A stretch of 64,000 bases of DNA from contig JAWLBI010000001.1 of assembly GCA_041394985.1 (NCBI GenBank), positions 1,550,001-1,614,000 on the forward strand. The letters are read 5' to 3'. Both the position numbers and the translations under genes were made by a program. Under the pieces are notes generated by a model that saw nothing but the letters and a program-made list of their open reading frames with translations, ran no database searches and was not told the DNA's origin. The first letter of the stretch is position 1, and each line of letters begins with the position of its first letter. Source of the stretch: JAGLON01 sp041394985. GTDB lineage: Bacteria; Zixibacteria; MSB-5A5; GN15; JAAZOE01. Positions 51,689 to 61,158 of the stretch are shown one piece after another.

Positions 51689-54600
51689 ATGGCAAAGTAC
51701 GCAATTCATATACTTTTCTGCCTGATGCTGATGTCGGGATTCGCATCCGCCGACAAAATGGTCAAGATCAATCGCCTGGAGATACTCGAAGAAACGCCGG
51801 AAGAGCGGGCAGCCAGGCGACATCCTCATGTCGGCAGGGCAAAAGAGAATTTTCTCAATTTGCAGCGAGATAAATTTTATGGGCTTCCCAAGGCGGCTCT
51901 GGCCGCCGACGGCGTCGATACGGTCCATATAATTGCCTTCCGGGTGGCATTCGCATACGAGGAAACAGATGATCCATATACGACGGGTCGCGGAGTTTTC
52001 GATAATCGGGACAGTGCGACATTCGTCAATGAGCAGGGCCATTATCTCGATCCTGCTCCGCACAACAGGCGGTATTTCGAGACGCATTTGCGTTCGCTGA
52101 GTCATTATTATTCCGTCGTATCCAACGGCCGGCTGTATCTGGATTATGAAGTCTGGCCGCAGGGGGATGGCCCCGAAGATACGACATATTATCAGCTCGA
52201 TCATCAAATGGGGTATTACGGCGCGCAGGATCCCAGCTATGGGCTCGCCGCCTTGTTTCACGATGGATTGAATACGGCTTATAATGTCGATGGTGGGAAT
52301 TTCAGTTTTACGACTCCGGGCGGCGATAAGAAAGCAATCATGTTATTTCATGCCGGAGCCGACCGGCAGACGGATTTATCGTTTTCCGCGACACCGACAC
52401 CATATGATTTGTACACCGGGTTTACGACATACGACGGCGACAGCCGTGTGTTTCTGGGACCTGATACGATCACGGAAGGCATCATCATGCCGGAAACGAT
52501 GGCACAGGATAATCGAGTGACGGTCATGAATGCGGTCATGGCGCATGAGTTCGGCCATCAGCTCGGCCTGGTCGATTTGTACAACACCGGGAGTTCACCG
52601 TTTCTCAGTCAGATGGGCGATTTTGCCCTGATGGACAACAACGGAATGAATACGGCAGCATATATCGATGAATTCGGCCTTGGTGCATTCGGCACCGTTC
52701 CGATTTTCCCGACTGCCTGGTCTCGAGCGTATCTGGGCTTCGACGATGTCGTCGAATATCGCGAGGGGACATCGATTGAACTGGCGGCCGTCAAGATGCA
52801 ATCGGACGGCGTCAAAATAGCGAAAATTCCGATTTCGGCAACCGAATATTACCTGATTGAAAACCGGCGCGGTGATATCGACGGACAGGTGGACGGCTTG
52901 CGCGTCGACAGTATTACGAATGTAGTGCTCTGGCCGGTTAAACAGGAAGTTATTATCGATTCGACGGGGCATCTCGATACGGTGCTGTCACCGGTGGCCG
53001 AATATGATTTGTACATTCCCGATAATGCATCGGGGCTGGCCATCTGGCATATCGACGAAGCCGTTGCGGCTATGGATTATTATCCGTTCGATATCCACCA
53101 CAATAATTTCGAATCCAATACGCTCCAGTGGGATCCGAATCGCCGCTTCATCACACTTGTGGAGGCTGACGGCAACATTGATTTCGGCGGCAATTTCGTG
53201 AGGGGATACGGTCAGGCGATCGATCTGTTTTACGAAGGCAACAATACGGATTTTTCCTCGTACACCAATCCGCCCACTCTGTCCAATGACGGCGGGTACA
53301 CGCACTACCGTATCGACAATATATCGGCCCCCGGCCTGACGATGACATTCGATGTGTCGCGCGATAAATTCGCCGAGAATTTCCCGAGGCGTATGGCGAT
53401 TCCGACACAGCCCGATTTGTCGCCGATCGCATTCGATCTCGACGATGACGGCGCGGATGAAATTATCATGGTGTCGAATGATAAGGTTTTGGCCATCACG
53501 ACAGACGGCAAAGATTTCATGGACCCGAATGATGAGCTTGACGACTTCGATACAATATACAGTTCGATAAATATCAATACCGCCTCATATGTGCATCGGC
53601 CGACGGATACGTCGGTGGCGCGGCTCCCGGTCTTTGCGCAAGTATTGAGCGGCACGATATCGACGAGTCCGATTATTGCTCAAATCGCGGAATCCACCCT
53701 GGTCCTGGTCGGCACGGACAACGGATGGGTTTATTCTTATTTGCCGTATTCGACCTCGGCGTCTTCGCCCTCGAGATATCGGGCGAGGCTGTTTTCAATC
53801 AGATCGACTCCCGATGTCGGTGCGGTAATAGCCATCATGCCTGATGTCGAGCATGAGCTCGTCCATGTCTTGTATGAAGATGGAAGTTTTGTTGCGGCCC
53901 CGTATGACAGTTCGGCAACGATATTTGATATCGCGTATGAGTTCGGCGAGGGCTATCTGGGACACTGTTACTACACGGACGGTCTGGCGCTAGTTTTTTC
54001 GCGAAACGATCATTCCGTATTATATATGACCCGGTTTGCTTCGATGGCGGGATTAGGCGATTCGCTGGTTGTCGACAGTGTCGAAATAGACAACGCATTT
54101 TTCCATAAACCGGTGGCATCTGACTTTAATCGGGACGGAAACGATGAAATCGTCCTCGTCGATGAAGCGGGAGATGTCTACGCCTACAGTTTTACGGCGT
54201 CCGGTATCGTTACCTATGATGATTTGAATATTTCGACCGGCAACAGGACAATGACATCGCCGGTCGTGTGCGATTATACTGGAGACGGATTCCCCGAGCT
54301 GTTCCTATCCGGCGTGAATAAGATTCTCGGATTCGATCGCAGCGGGTATGCGGTCAATGATTTCCCTCTGGATGTGGATCCCGGCCGCAATGGCCAGTTA
54401 ATCGTGACGAGCCCGTTGATTTCGGATGTCAATGGAGACGACAGACTCGATTTCTCGGTCGTATCGTTCGATTCGATACCGCGCGAGCGGTCGGTTCTTG
54501 CATATCGAATCGAGTATCCCGATACCGTGAATTTCCCTGATTCATTTATCGTTATTGATACGGTGATCGATTACTCCTATTACAACTACTACAGTAATCT

Positions 54601-55177
54601 GTATGTCGTATCGCCGGGATTCAGACGGATGCAGGGGTATCCGGTGCCGGTAGGGATTTTCGGGATGAAAGCGCTCGATGATGTTACTATCGGAATTGGC
54701 GAACCGCTCCATGCGAAAAACGGGGCCGAAGGAATGTTAATTACGGCAGGCGCCAACGGCTGGATTGATGCCTGGAATTGTTCATGGTCGGATGATCTGG
54801 CTCGTTGGACAATGAATGGCCGCACGCCGCTGGGAGTGAGTTATCTGCCGCTGGATTCACTCGGACAGGAGAGTGCAAAGGCCGATTTTCTACCCGAGTC
54901 CGATTTCTTCAATTATCCCAATCCTGCGACCGGAAGCAGAACGACGATTCGATATTATGTCAGCAAGCCGTCAGAGGTTCAGATCACCATCTATGACGGA
55001 ATCGGAGACAAGGTCGAGGAATTCGCGCGGACGATCGAGGACGGGAATCGCGTCGATGAACTGGATTGGAATATTTCGAATGTTGCATCCGGGATATATC
55101 ACTGTCGACTCGAAGCGACGGCTTCCGACGGTTCGACATCGGAGGTCATCTTCAAGACGATAGCGGTCGTGAAATAA
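51689..55177 (+). CDS. M6 family metalloprotease with VCBS/FG-GAP-like region and T9SS-type C-terminal sorting domain
   Basis: 1,162 residues with signal peptide (AIHILFCLMLMSGFASA). The zinc motif HEFGHQLGLVDLYN is near residue 286, with the M6 context LSHYYSVVSNGRLYLDYEVW upstream. Residues 560-950 carry repeats of the FG-GAP/VCBS kind (FDLDDDGADEIIMVSNDKVL, DFNRDGNDEIVLVDEAGDVY, CDYTGDGFPELFLSG). The C-terminus (FNYPNPATGSRTTIRYYVS ... GIYHCRLEATASDG) is a type A sorting domain. It is the likely secreted cargo of the two preceding proteins. Start at ATG 51689 removes an unconserved 18-residue lead. Confidence 0.87.
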   Translation: MAKYAIHILFCLMLMSGFASADKMVKINRLEILEETPEERAARRHPHVGRAKENFLNLQRDKFYGLPKAALAADGVDTVHIIAFRVAFAYEETDDPYTTGRGVFDNRDSATFVNEQGHYLDPAPHNRRYFETHLRSLSHYYSVVSNGRLYLDYEVWPQGDGPEDTTYYQLDHQMGYYGAQDPSYGLAALFHDGLNTAYNVDGGNFSFTTPGGDKKAIMLFHAGADRQTDLSFSATPTPYDLYTGFTTYDGDSRVFLGPDTITEGIIMPETMAQDNRVTVMNAVMAHEFGHQLGLVDLYNTGSSPFLSQMGDFALMDNNGMNTAAYIDEFGLGAFGTVPIFPTAWSRAYLGFDDVVEYREGTSIELAAVKMQSDGVKIAKIPISATEYYLIENRRGDIDGQVDGLRVDSITNVVLWPVKQEVIIDSTGHLDTVLSPVAEYDLYIPDNASGLAIWHIDEAVAAMDYYPFDIHHNNFESNTLQWDPNRRFITLVEADGNIDFGGNFVRGYGQAIDLFYEGNNTDFSSYTNPPTLSNDGGYTHYRIDNISAPGLTMTFDVSRDKFAENFPRRMAIPTQPDLSPIAFDLDDDGADEIIMVSNDKVLAITTDGKDFMDPNDELDDFDTIYSSININTASYVHRPTDTSVARLPVFAQVLSGTISTSPIIAQIAESTLVLVGTDNGWVYSYLPYSTSASSPSRYRARLFSIRSTPDVGAVIAIMPDVEHELVHVLYEDGSFVAAPYDSSATIFDIAYEFGEGYLGHCYYTDGLALVFSRNDHSVLYMTRFASMAGLGDSLVVDSVEIDNAFFHKPVASDFNRDGNDEIVLVDEAGDVYAYSFTASGIVTYDDLNISTGNRTMTSPVVCDYTGDGFPELFLSGVNKILGFDRSGYAVNDFPLDVDPGRNGQLIVTSPLISDVNGDDRLDFSVVSFDSIPRERSVLAYRIEYPDTVNFPDSFIVIDTVIDYSYYNYYSNLYVVSPGFRRMQGYPVPVGIFGMKALDDVTIGIGEPLHAKNGAEGMLITAGANGWIDAWNCSWSDDLARWTMNGRTPLGVSYLPLDSLGQESAKADFLPESDFFNYPNPATGSRTTIRYYVSKPSEVQITIYDGIGDKVEEFARTIEDGNRVDELDWNISNVASGIYHCRLEATASDGSTSEVIFKTIAVVK

Positions 55178-55201
55178 CGCCGTGTGAGTGAAAGGGAGGA
55201 T

Positions 55202-56095
55202 ATGAATAAAAGATTTTTATTACTTCCGGGCAGTATCATGTTCTTACTCATGGCGCTGACCGTTCCGGTTCACGCCAATGATAATGTCGGTGCGCCGTTT
55301 ATCAAACAGGCGGAACCGGTAGTCATCGCAGATTATATCAATGAAGTGAAGAGCGAGAACTTTACCGTTCTTCTGGCGGATACCGATAAGCCGATGAATC
55401 TGGATATGCGAGACGCTTCGGATGACGGCTCCGGGCGGAAGCATAAGAGTCCGTTCAAAGCCTTTGTCTACTCGCTCGTTATACCCGGCGCCGGGCAATT
55501 GTATACCGAGTCCAAGACGAAGGCATTGCTGTTTTTAGGCGTCGAGGCCTTGAGCTGGACAGGACATGTCGTGTATCATGGCAAAGGTGATGATAAAACA
55601 GATTTTTATGAAAACTGGGCGGATACATACTGGATCGAGCAGCGATACACGAATTGGCTGGAAAAACACTGGGATGTGACCGATGATGAGGATGCCGTTG
55701 ACGAGTACGGATTCCCGGAGTTCACGCATAATCTGCCTGACACAAAGACACAGCAATATTATGAGATGATCGGGAAGTACAACCAGTTTGTGTACGGCTG
55801 GGTCGATACGGACACCTCGACTTCGACGGGGGAGGCCCACCCCGGGGTGTATTCTCAGTTGCGCATGGACTATGAAGGTTATCGCAATGACGCCAACAAC
55901 ATGTACGACCGGGCCACGACAGCTCTTATCGTTATGATGGCGAACCATGTGATATCCGCATGTGAGGCGGCGCTGGCAGCCCGTTCATACAATAAACATA
56001 CGACGCAGCTGGCGCAGCGCGTTTCGTTTAAGGCATATGCCGCACGAAGCGACGAAGAGTATTTTCCTATGATTAAAATGACCTATAAGTTTTAG
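55202..56095 (+). CDS. DUF5683-like exported membrane protein, copy 1
   Basis: 297 residues with a signal peptide. The recognisable part is SPFKAFVYSLVIPGAGQLYT followed by KTKALLFLGVEALSW, the pattern of the DUF5683/P13-like family (serine-leucine-x-PGxGQxY). A helix with TALIVMMANHVISACEAALA lies near the C-terminus, where the family has its last membrane segment. Function unknown. GGGAGG precedes ATG 55202. A paralogue follows after 6 nt. Confidence 0.65.
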   Translation: MNKRFLLLPGSIMFLLMALTVPVHANDNVGAPFIKQAEPVVIADYINEVKSENFTVLLADTDKPMNLDMRDASDDGSGRKHKSPFKAFVYSLVIPGAGQLYTESKTKALLFLGVEALSWTGHVVYHGKGDDKTDFYENWADTYWIEQRYTNWLEKHWDVTDDEDAVDEYGFPEFTHNLPDTKTQQYYEMIGKYNQFVYGWVDTDTSTSTGEAHPGVYSQLRMDYEGYRNDANNMYDRATTALIVMMANHVISACEAALAARSYNKHTTQLAQRVSFKAYAARSDEEYFPMIKMTYKF

Positions 56096-56101
56096 GATAA
56101 A

Positions 56102-56896
56102 ATGAAAAAAACGACTCTGATAATCGGATTATTGTGCTGCCTGATGGGAGTACAGGCGTTTGCGGATAGTTGCTTTTCCCTGAGACAAAGCACGGTCTTC
56201 AAACCGATACCGCCGATGAGCGGGGCCATCGGGTACATGGCAAACTCGAATGACCGACCGGGCTTTATCGATATGTCCGGAGGCAGCTCATCGTCGAATG
56301 AAGGGCCGCTGTCATTGAAGAAGGGATTGATCCTGTCGCTGCTCGTGCCCGGTGCCGGTGAATACTATGCCGGGGCAAAGGTGAAAGGGCAGGTGTTCAT
56401 GGGAGTCGAGGCGGCCATCTGGGGTGGATTCATCGCCTACCGCGTTTATGGTGGATGGAAGAAGGACGATTACAGACGACTCGCAACCGCCTATGCCGGT
56501 GTCGATCACGACGGAAAAGATGATGTCTTTTATGATATGGTCGGCTTTTACGGCAGTCGCGAAGAATACAATTTGTATGGTCGGCTCTACTATCCCGATC
56601 GCCCGTATTATCCCGATAACAATTCCTATTACTGGCAGTGGGATTCCGATTCTCATCGGCAGGAATATAAACGCCTGAAGGATGATTCCAAAACGGCGTT
56701 TCGCAATTCGACGTTTTTGCTGGGCTTTGCTCTCGTCAATCGCGTCGTGTCGGCTATCGATACGTATCGAACGATTAAGTCGGCCAACAGGAAACTGAAA
56801 TCGATATCTCAAATCGGCGAATATCGCATTAACGTATCACCGAAATTATTCGGAGAAAATCCGAGCGTCAGCCTGACCATTTCAAGGGAACTGTAG
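56102..56896 (+). CDS. DUF5683-like exported membrane protein, copy 2
   Basis: 264 residues, paralogous to the preceding protein: signal peptide (LIIGLLCCLMGVQAFA), the segment GLILSLLVPGAGEYYAGAKV with VFMGVEAAIWGGFIAYRVYG, and a C-terminal FLLGFALVNRVVSAIDTYRT helix. The region between is Tyr/Asp-rich. Tandem occurrence in a surface-export operon hints at a shared envelope role, but there is no direct functional evidence. Confidence 0.65.
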   Translation: MKKTTLIIGLLCCLMGVQAFADSCFSLRQSTVFKPIPPMSGAIGYMANSNDRPGFIDMSGGSSSSNEGPLSLKKGLILSLLVPGAGEYYAGAKVKGQVFMGVEAAIWGGFIAYRVYGGWKKDDYRRLATAYAGVDHDGKDDVFYDMVGFYGSREEYNLYGRLYYPDRPYYPDNNSYYWQWDSDSHRQEYKRLKDDSKTAFRNSTFLLGFALVNRVVSAIDTYRTIKSANRKLKSISQIGEYRINVSPKLFGENPSVSLTISREL

Positions 56897-56900
56897 GACT

Positions 56901-57869
56901 ATGCGCGGTGCGATCCTGTGCATTATGGTATTGATTCTCGCATCCTGCGGAGGGGGCGTTCCCAAACCCAATGACACCAAACCGTCTCCGCCGGCGCGTA
57001 TTCCCGAAGCCATCGAATTGCTGGATGTCATCGACGGCAAAATCTATTCAAGCGAACTCGATGATCCTGCCGGACTGGCTTTCGACATTCAGGGGAATTT
57101 GTACGTTGTCGATGCCGGGAATAATCGTATCCTGAAATTCGATAGGGATTTGAAGCCGGTCAAGCAGTACGGCGGTTACGGCAGCGGCGCGGGGCGGTTG
57201 AATAATCCACGCGATATTATCATCGACCGAGGACTGAATGTGTATGTCCTTGATGAGGGCAACGGCCGCATCGTCCGGTTGGATGTCAATTTGAATTATA
57301 TCGAGGAAATCGTTCCGAAAAACGATGAGAACGAAATCATCCCGACGAACAGCCGGTATACGGGTTTCAGTATCTCATCACTCGGCGAAATTACCGTTTC
57401 CGATTTCGATAATTCGCGCCTCATTCGCATGGATAATTTTTTTGAATTCAGTCGCTATATCGGCGATTTTGGATATGGTCGCGGTGCGCTTTTGAATCCG
57501 ATGAAGATTACTACGGATGAAAAGGGAAACATCTTCGTGGCCGATGCCGGGAACGGGCGTATTGCGGTGTATGATGCCTTCGGCAATTATAAACATGACA
57601 TCGGCGCGGATGTTGTGCAATATCCCATGGCGACGGCGTTGACGAATTCTAAAATGTTATGGGTAGCCGACGGTGAGACCGATTCGGTACATGTGTTCGA
57701 TGCCGCCCGGAATCCCGTGGCCGCATTCGGGAATCCAAGTGGGTTGGATCGCGCATTTAAAGATATTCATGCCGTACTTATCTCGCAAAACGATAAATGT
57801 TATTTGGCCGACGGCGGCAATGACAGGGTTTTGATTTACCGTATCCTGTATGAAGCGGCCGATAAGTAA
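56901..57869 (+). CDS. NHL-repeat lipoprotein
   Basis: 322 residues. Lipobox LILASC makes a lipidated Cys near residue 16. Five to six NHL blades form a propeller: DPAGLAFDIQGNLYVVDAGN, NNPRDIIIDRGLNVYVLDEG, NPMKITTDEKGNIFVADAGN and YPMATALTNSKMLWVADGE are clearest. Such propellers bind protein or polysaccharide partners outside the inner membrane. Its end overlaps the next gene by 20 nt. Confidence 0.87.
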   Translation: MRGAILCIMVLILASCGGGVPKPNDTKPSPPARIPEAIELLDVIDGKIYSSELDDPAGLAFDIQGNLYVVDAGNNRILKFDRDLKPVKQYGGYGSGAGRLNNPRDIIIDRGLNVYVLDEGNGRIVRLDVNLNYIEEIVPKNDENEIIPTNSRYTGFSISSLGEITVSDFDNSRLIRMDNFFEFSRYIGDFGYGRGALLNPMKITTDEKGNIFVADAGNGRIAVYDAFGNYKHDIGADVVQYPMATALTNSKMLWVADGETDSVHVFDAARNPVAAFGNPSGLDRAFKDIHAVLISQNDKCYLADGGNDRVLIYRILYEAADK

Positions 57870-60800
57870 AAGCCGTAGCGGGCCATTCGCGTGTGTCCTC
57901 GCGCTGTTGGCGCTGCTTCTTTTCACGACCGCATATCTCAGCGCAGACAAAATCTCCACACGAGTTTTTATCGATTCATCGGGCGTAGTTTCTACGGGGC
58001 TACAATACCTGGCGGCAGGCAGTGATTCGATGTTTTGCGATGATGCAGTAATTCCTCGGTCGGATTATACCGTCGACTATCGGAGTGGATTTATTGCTTT
58101 TTCGACTCTTCCGTCTTGCGACAGCATCATCTTCATCGTATATCAATTGCCGGAGTGGATGACGGCGCCAGTCGGAAATAGTGTACCGCCGGGAAAAAAA
58201 TTCATCACCGTCGGCGCGGATATCATCGGGCGTCAGGGTGAGCCGGAGGGGGCGGCGCGCGAGATATCTCTGTCCGGCAACAAATCCTTTGCCTTTATCG
58301 TCGGGCGCTCCGGTGAGGGCGCGTTCTCCCAGGGTTTGAATATAGAAGTCGATGCCATTCTGGCCGATAATGTGCGCCTGCGCGGTGCAGTGTCTGATCG
58401 TATCGGATCGGATGGAAATTCGAGCCTCCCATCCGGTTTCGGCAGTACGACGACACTGGCGGAACTGGACAAGTACTATTTCGAGCTTATCGGGACTAAT
58501 TTGTCGGCATCGGCAGGCGACATCAAGACACTGTCAAGCGGATTGATGCCGGAGAAGCGCATCAAGGGAATCGGGGCGTCATATAGCGATAAAACAATTT
58601 CCGCCGCTGCCGATATCGGACGCCCGGCGGGTAGATTCGAGTCCTATTCATTCATCGGGAGTGACGGCAAACAGGGACCATATCAATTGCGAACGTCGGA
58701 TGGGTTGCCGACCGGTGTCGTGGCCGGCAGCGAAAAAGTATTTGTGGATGGGCAGCTTCTGCAGGGCGGATCGACCAGCTATTATGAAATCGATTATCCT
58801 GCCGGACGGATAATTTTTTCGCCTCGGGTGCTCATTACATCTCAGACGCGAATCGAAGTCGATTTCGAGGCGCTCGATACGGATTTCGAGCAGCAGATTC
58901 TGGATGTGTCGAACAGCGTTCGTCTGATTAAAGATCGCCTGGTTATAGAGGCGGGGGCCCGGCGCGAATCCGATGACAAGGATCGCCTGCGCTATGGGGC
59001 GCTGTCTCCGGCCGATATTGATATCCTGTCACAGGCGGGAGATTCAACCGAGTTGTCTTATCGCTCGGGAGTGGCGGCAGACACAATTGGTGCATATGTC
59101 TCGTTGACCGACAGTACCGGTGAAACATATTTTGAATATGTCGGCATGGAATCCGGAGAGTATTCGGTTTCGTTTTCATATGTCGGTGAGGGTGCGGGAG
59201 ATTATTATTATGTCGGCGATGGCGTATATCGATTCGCCGGACGGGGAATCGGGGCGTACTTGCCGGTAGTGTACTTGCCGCTGCCGACCAGAAACGACTT
59301 TTATTTCGCATCAGCCAGAATGCTGCTGTATCAACAGGGTAGTCTGTCATTGTCGTACCAGGGCAACGATGTGGACAAAAATCTCCTGTCGCCGCTCGGT
59401 GACGATGATAATCTGTCGTCGCTGTTTCAATCTGTTTTCACGCACCGGGATAGCCTGTTGTCATCTTCGACAAGCCTGCGCTATGTCGAAAAACGATTTG
59501 CATCATTACAGCGCATTAACTCGGTCGACGATGATCGGATATGGGCATTGCCCAATAAGTCGCGGTCGAACGATGAGTTGCGAGTCGTGTCCGACAATGC
59601 GTTCGAGTCAATCAATAATAACATTCGCTTCACATATGGCTATCTGAATTACAAGGATACTCTCGGTTCGCATCGTTTTGATGCGAGCGCTCAACTATTT
59701 CGGTCGGCGTTCATGTCACCTCGAATTGTTTATCAGAGCGGTAATTCCAAATCCTTATCGCATCCATTGCAAAGAGGCACATATGAAAAGCAATCGGCGG
59801 GGATGTCGGTACGACCCATTCGGCGTTTGACGGTCGATGTCGATTATGACAAGGAATTCACGAGGAGTTCCTATGGCGCACTCCCGGTCGTCGATTCATA
59901 TGATTCTTACGCTGCCTCGGTTCGCTATCGCGGAACGGTTGCGACAGTATCGAGGCGGACTGATTTTGCTGCCGATACGATTGGAACAGAAGGACCTCGG
60001 CTTGACAAATTACAGGTAATGTCCGAGGAACAACTCGGCCGATTGCGAATGCAGGCGGCGGTGACCCTTCTGCAACAGGAGGCTCTCGATTCGGACCGAG
60101 GGACTCGCGACGAACAACTCTATGAGACGACTATCAGGTACAGCGGCGCAGGGGGATGGCTGAGTCTGCTGGCGACGTATCGGCAGAATCGACAAAACGG
60201 CCAGAGCACCGGATTCCGATACATCTATGTTGGGTCGGGGCAGGGGCAGTATCGATTTGAGGATGGACAGTATCTTGCCGATGAAGATGGCGATTACATT
60301 CGCATTCGCGAGGAGCTTGGAGAATCGCAGTCGCTGTCGGCGGGGAGTAAGAGCCATAACATATTTATCTACCCGGGACGTCTTAAGCTGTCGGACAATC
60401 TGCGGAATATACTATCTCAAGTGGCACTTCGGCTGAGGACAGAAGTCATCGAGGAACTTCCCGGATCGGACAAGCGGACAATTGCCTGGATTTTACCGTG
60501 GCAGAGCGAATCAGGATTGGCATATACGAATCGAACGATGCGCGAACAGTATCGCGTACTGTTTTTCCCGACGTCGAATTATTATTTACTGAATCTGCTG
60601 TACAGCCATGTCCGCGAGGAACAGGAGGCCGGGGCCATTCTGCAGCGCGGAACGAAGGAATACGGTATCGAGGTAAAGCAGGATATGGATTCGCGCACGC
60701 GGATTATGCTCGATTATCTGCATGTCAGAAAGACAGAATCCGGAATCGGTCTTAAATCGTTGCGCCTAAGGAATAATCGGTACGGCACATCGATCACTGT

Positions 60801-61158
60801 CAATGATGGTCCGTGGCAGGTGACACCAAGACTTGAGTTTGAAACGATTTCGGATGCATTGTCGAATGGCAAGGCGGAAGGAATCGCATTTACCGGTAAT
60901 GTCGTGTATCGCAATACCGGCAGGGGAGAACTCAGGTTTACCGGTGAACTGCGGTCTCTCCGCGAGAAGCAGCAGTTTACGCAGCCGGAATATCTCGTGA
61001 CCGACGGGAAGCGATTCGGCAAATCGGCGACGGTTTCACTGATTGCGAATTTCGATTTATCCAAAACGATGCGTCTGAACATTAATCTGACCGACCGCAT
61101 TTATGAGAATCGTCCGGCCGAGTTTACCGGAAGGGGGGAAGTCGTTGCGAGTTTTTAG
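57850..61158 (+). CDS. Large secreted outer-membrane beta protein, function unknown
   Basis: 1,102 residues with a signal peptide (FACVLALLALLLFTTAYLSA). N-terminal region holds segments such as YTVDYRSGFIAFSTL and, near residues 295-335, VVAGSEKVFVDGQLLQGGST with YEIDYPAGRIIFSPRVLIT and QTRIEVDFEA, which resemble units found in SprA/Sov-type and other giant FCB outer-membrane proteins. From about residue 480 it consists of long amphipathic strands (FYFASARMLLYQQGSLSLSY, YGIEVKQDMDSRTRIMLDYL), suggesting a very large barrel. It overlaps genes on both sides. Possibly part of the export machine; not shown. Confidence 0.7.
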   Translation: MKRPISKSRSGPFACVLALLALLLFTTAYLSADKISTRVFIDSSGVVSTGLQYLAAGSDSMFCDDAVIPRSDYTVDYRSGFIAFSTLPSCDSIIFIVYQLPEWMTAPVGNSVPPGKKFITVGADIIGRQGEPEGAAREISLSGNKSFAFIVGRSGEGAFSQGLNIEVDAILADNVRLRGAVSDRIGSDGNSSLPSGFGSTTTLAELDKYYFELIGTNLSASAGDIKTLSSGLMPEKRIKGIGASYSDKTISAAADIGRPAGRFESYSFIGSDGKQGPYQLRTSDGLPTGVVAGSEKVFVDGQLLQGGSTSYYEIDYPAGRIIFSPRVLITSQTRIEVDFEALDTDFEQQILDVSNSVRLIKDRLVIEAGARRESDDKDRLRYGALSPADIDILSQAGDSTELSYRSGVAADTIGAYVSLTDSTGETYFEYVGMESGEYSVSFSYVGEGAGDYYYVGDGVYRFAGRGIGAYLPVVYLPLPTRNDFYFASARMLLYQQGSLSLSYQGNDVDKNLLSPLGDDDNLSSLFQSVFTHRDSLLSSSTSLRYVEKRFASLQRINSVDDDRIWALPNKSRSNDELRVVSDNAFESINNNIRFTYGYLNYKDTLGSHRFDASAQLFRSAFMSPRIVYQSGNSKSLSHPLQRGTYEKQSAGMSVRPIRRLTVDVDYDKEFTRSSYGALPVVDSYDSYAASVRYRGTVATVSRRTDFAADTIGTEGPRLDKLQVMSEEQLGRLRMQAAVTLLQQEALDSDRGTRDEQLYETTIRYSGAGGWLSLLATYRQNRQNGQSTGFRYIYVGSGQGQYRFEDGQYLADEDGDYIRIREELGESQSLSAGSKSHNIFIYPGRLKLSDNLRNILSQVALRLRTEVIEELPGSDKRTIAWILPWQSESGLAYTNRTMREQYRVLFFPTSNYYLLNLLYSHVREEQEAGAILQRGTKEYGIEVKQDMDSRTRIMLDYLHVRKTESGIGLKSLRLRNNRYGTSITVNDGPWQVTPRLEFETISDALSNGKAEGIAFTGNVVYRNTGRGELRFTGELRSLREKQQFTQPEYLVTDGKRFGKSATVSLIANFDLSKTMRLNINLTDRIYENRPAEFTGRGEVVASF

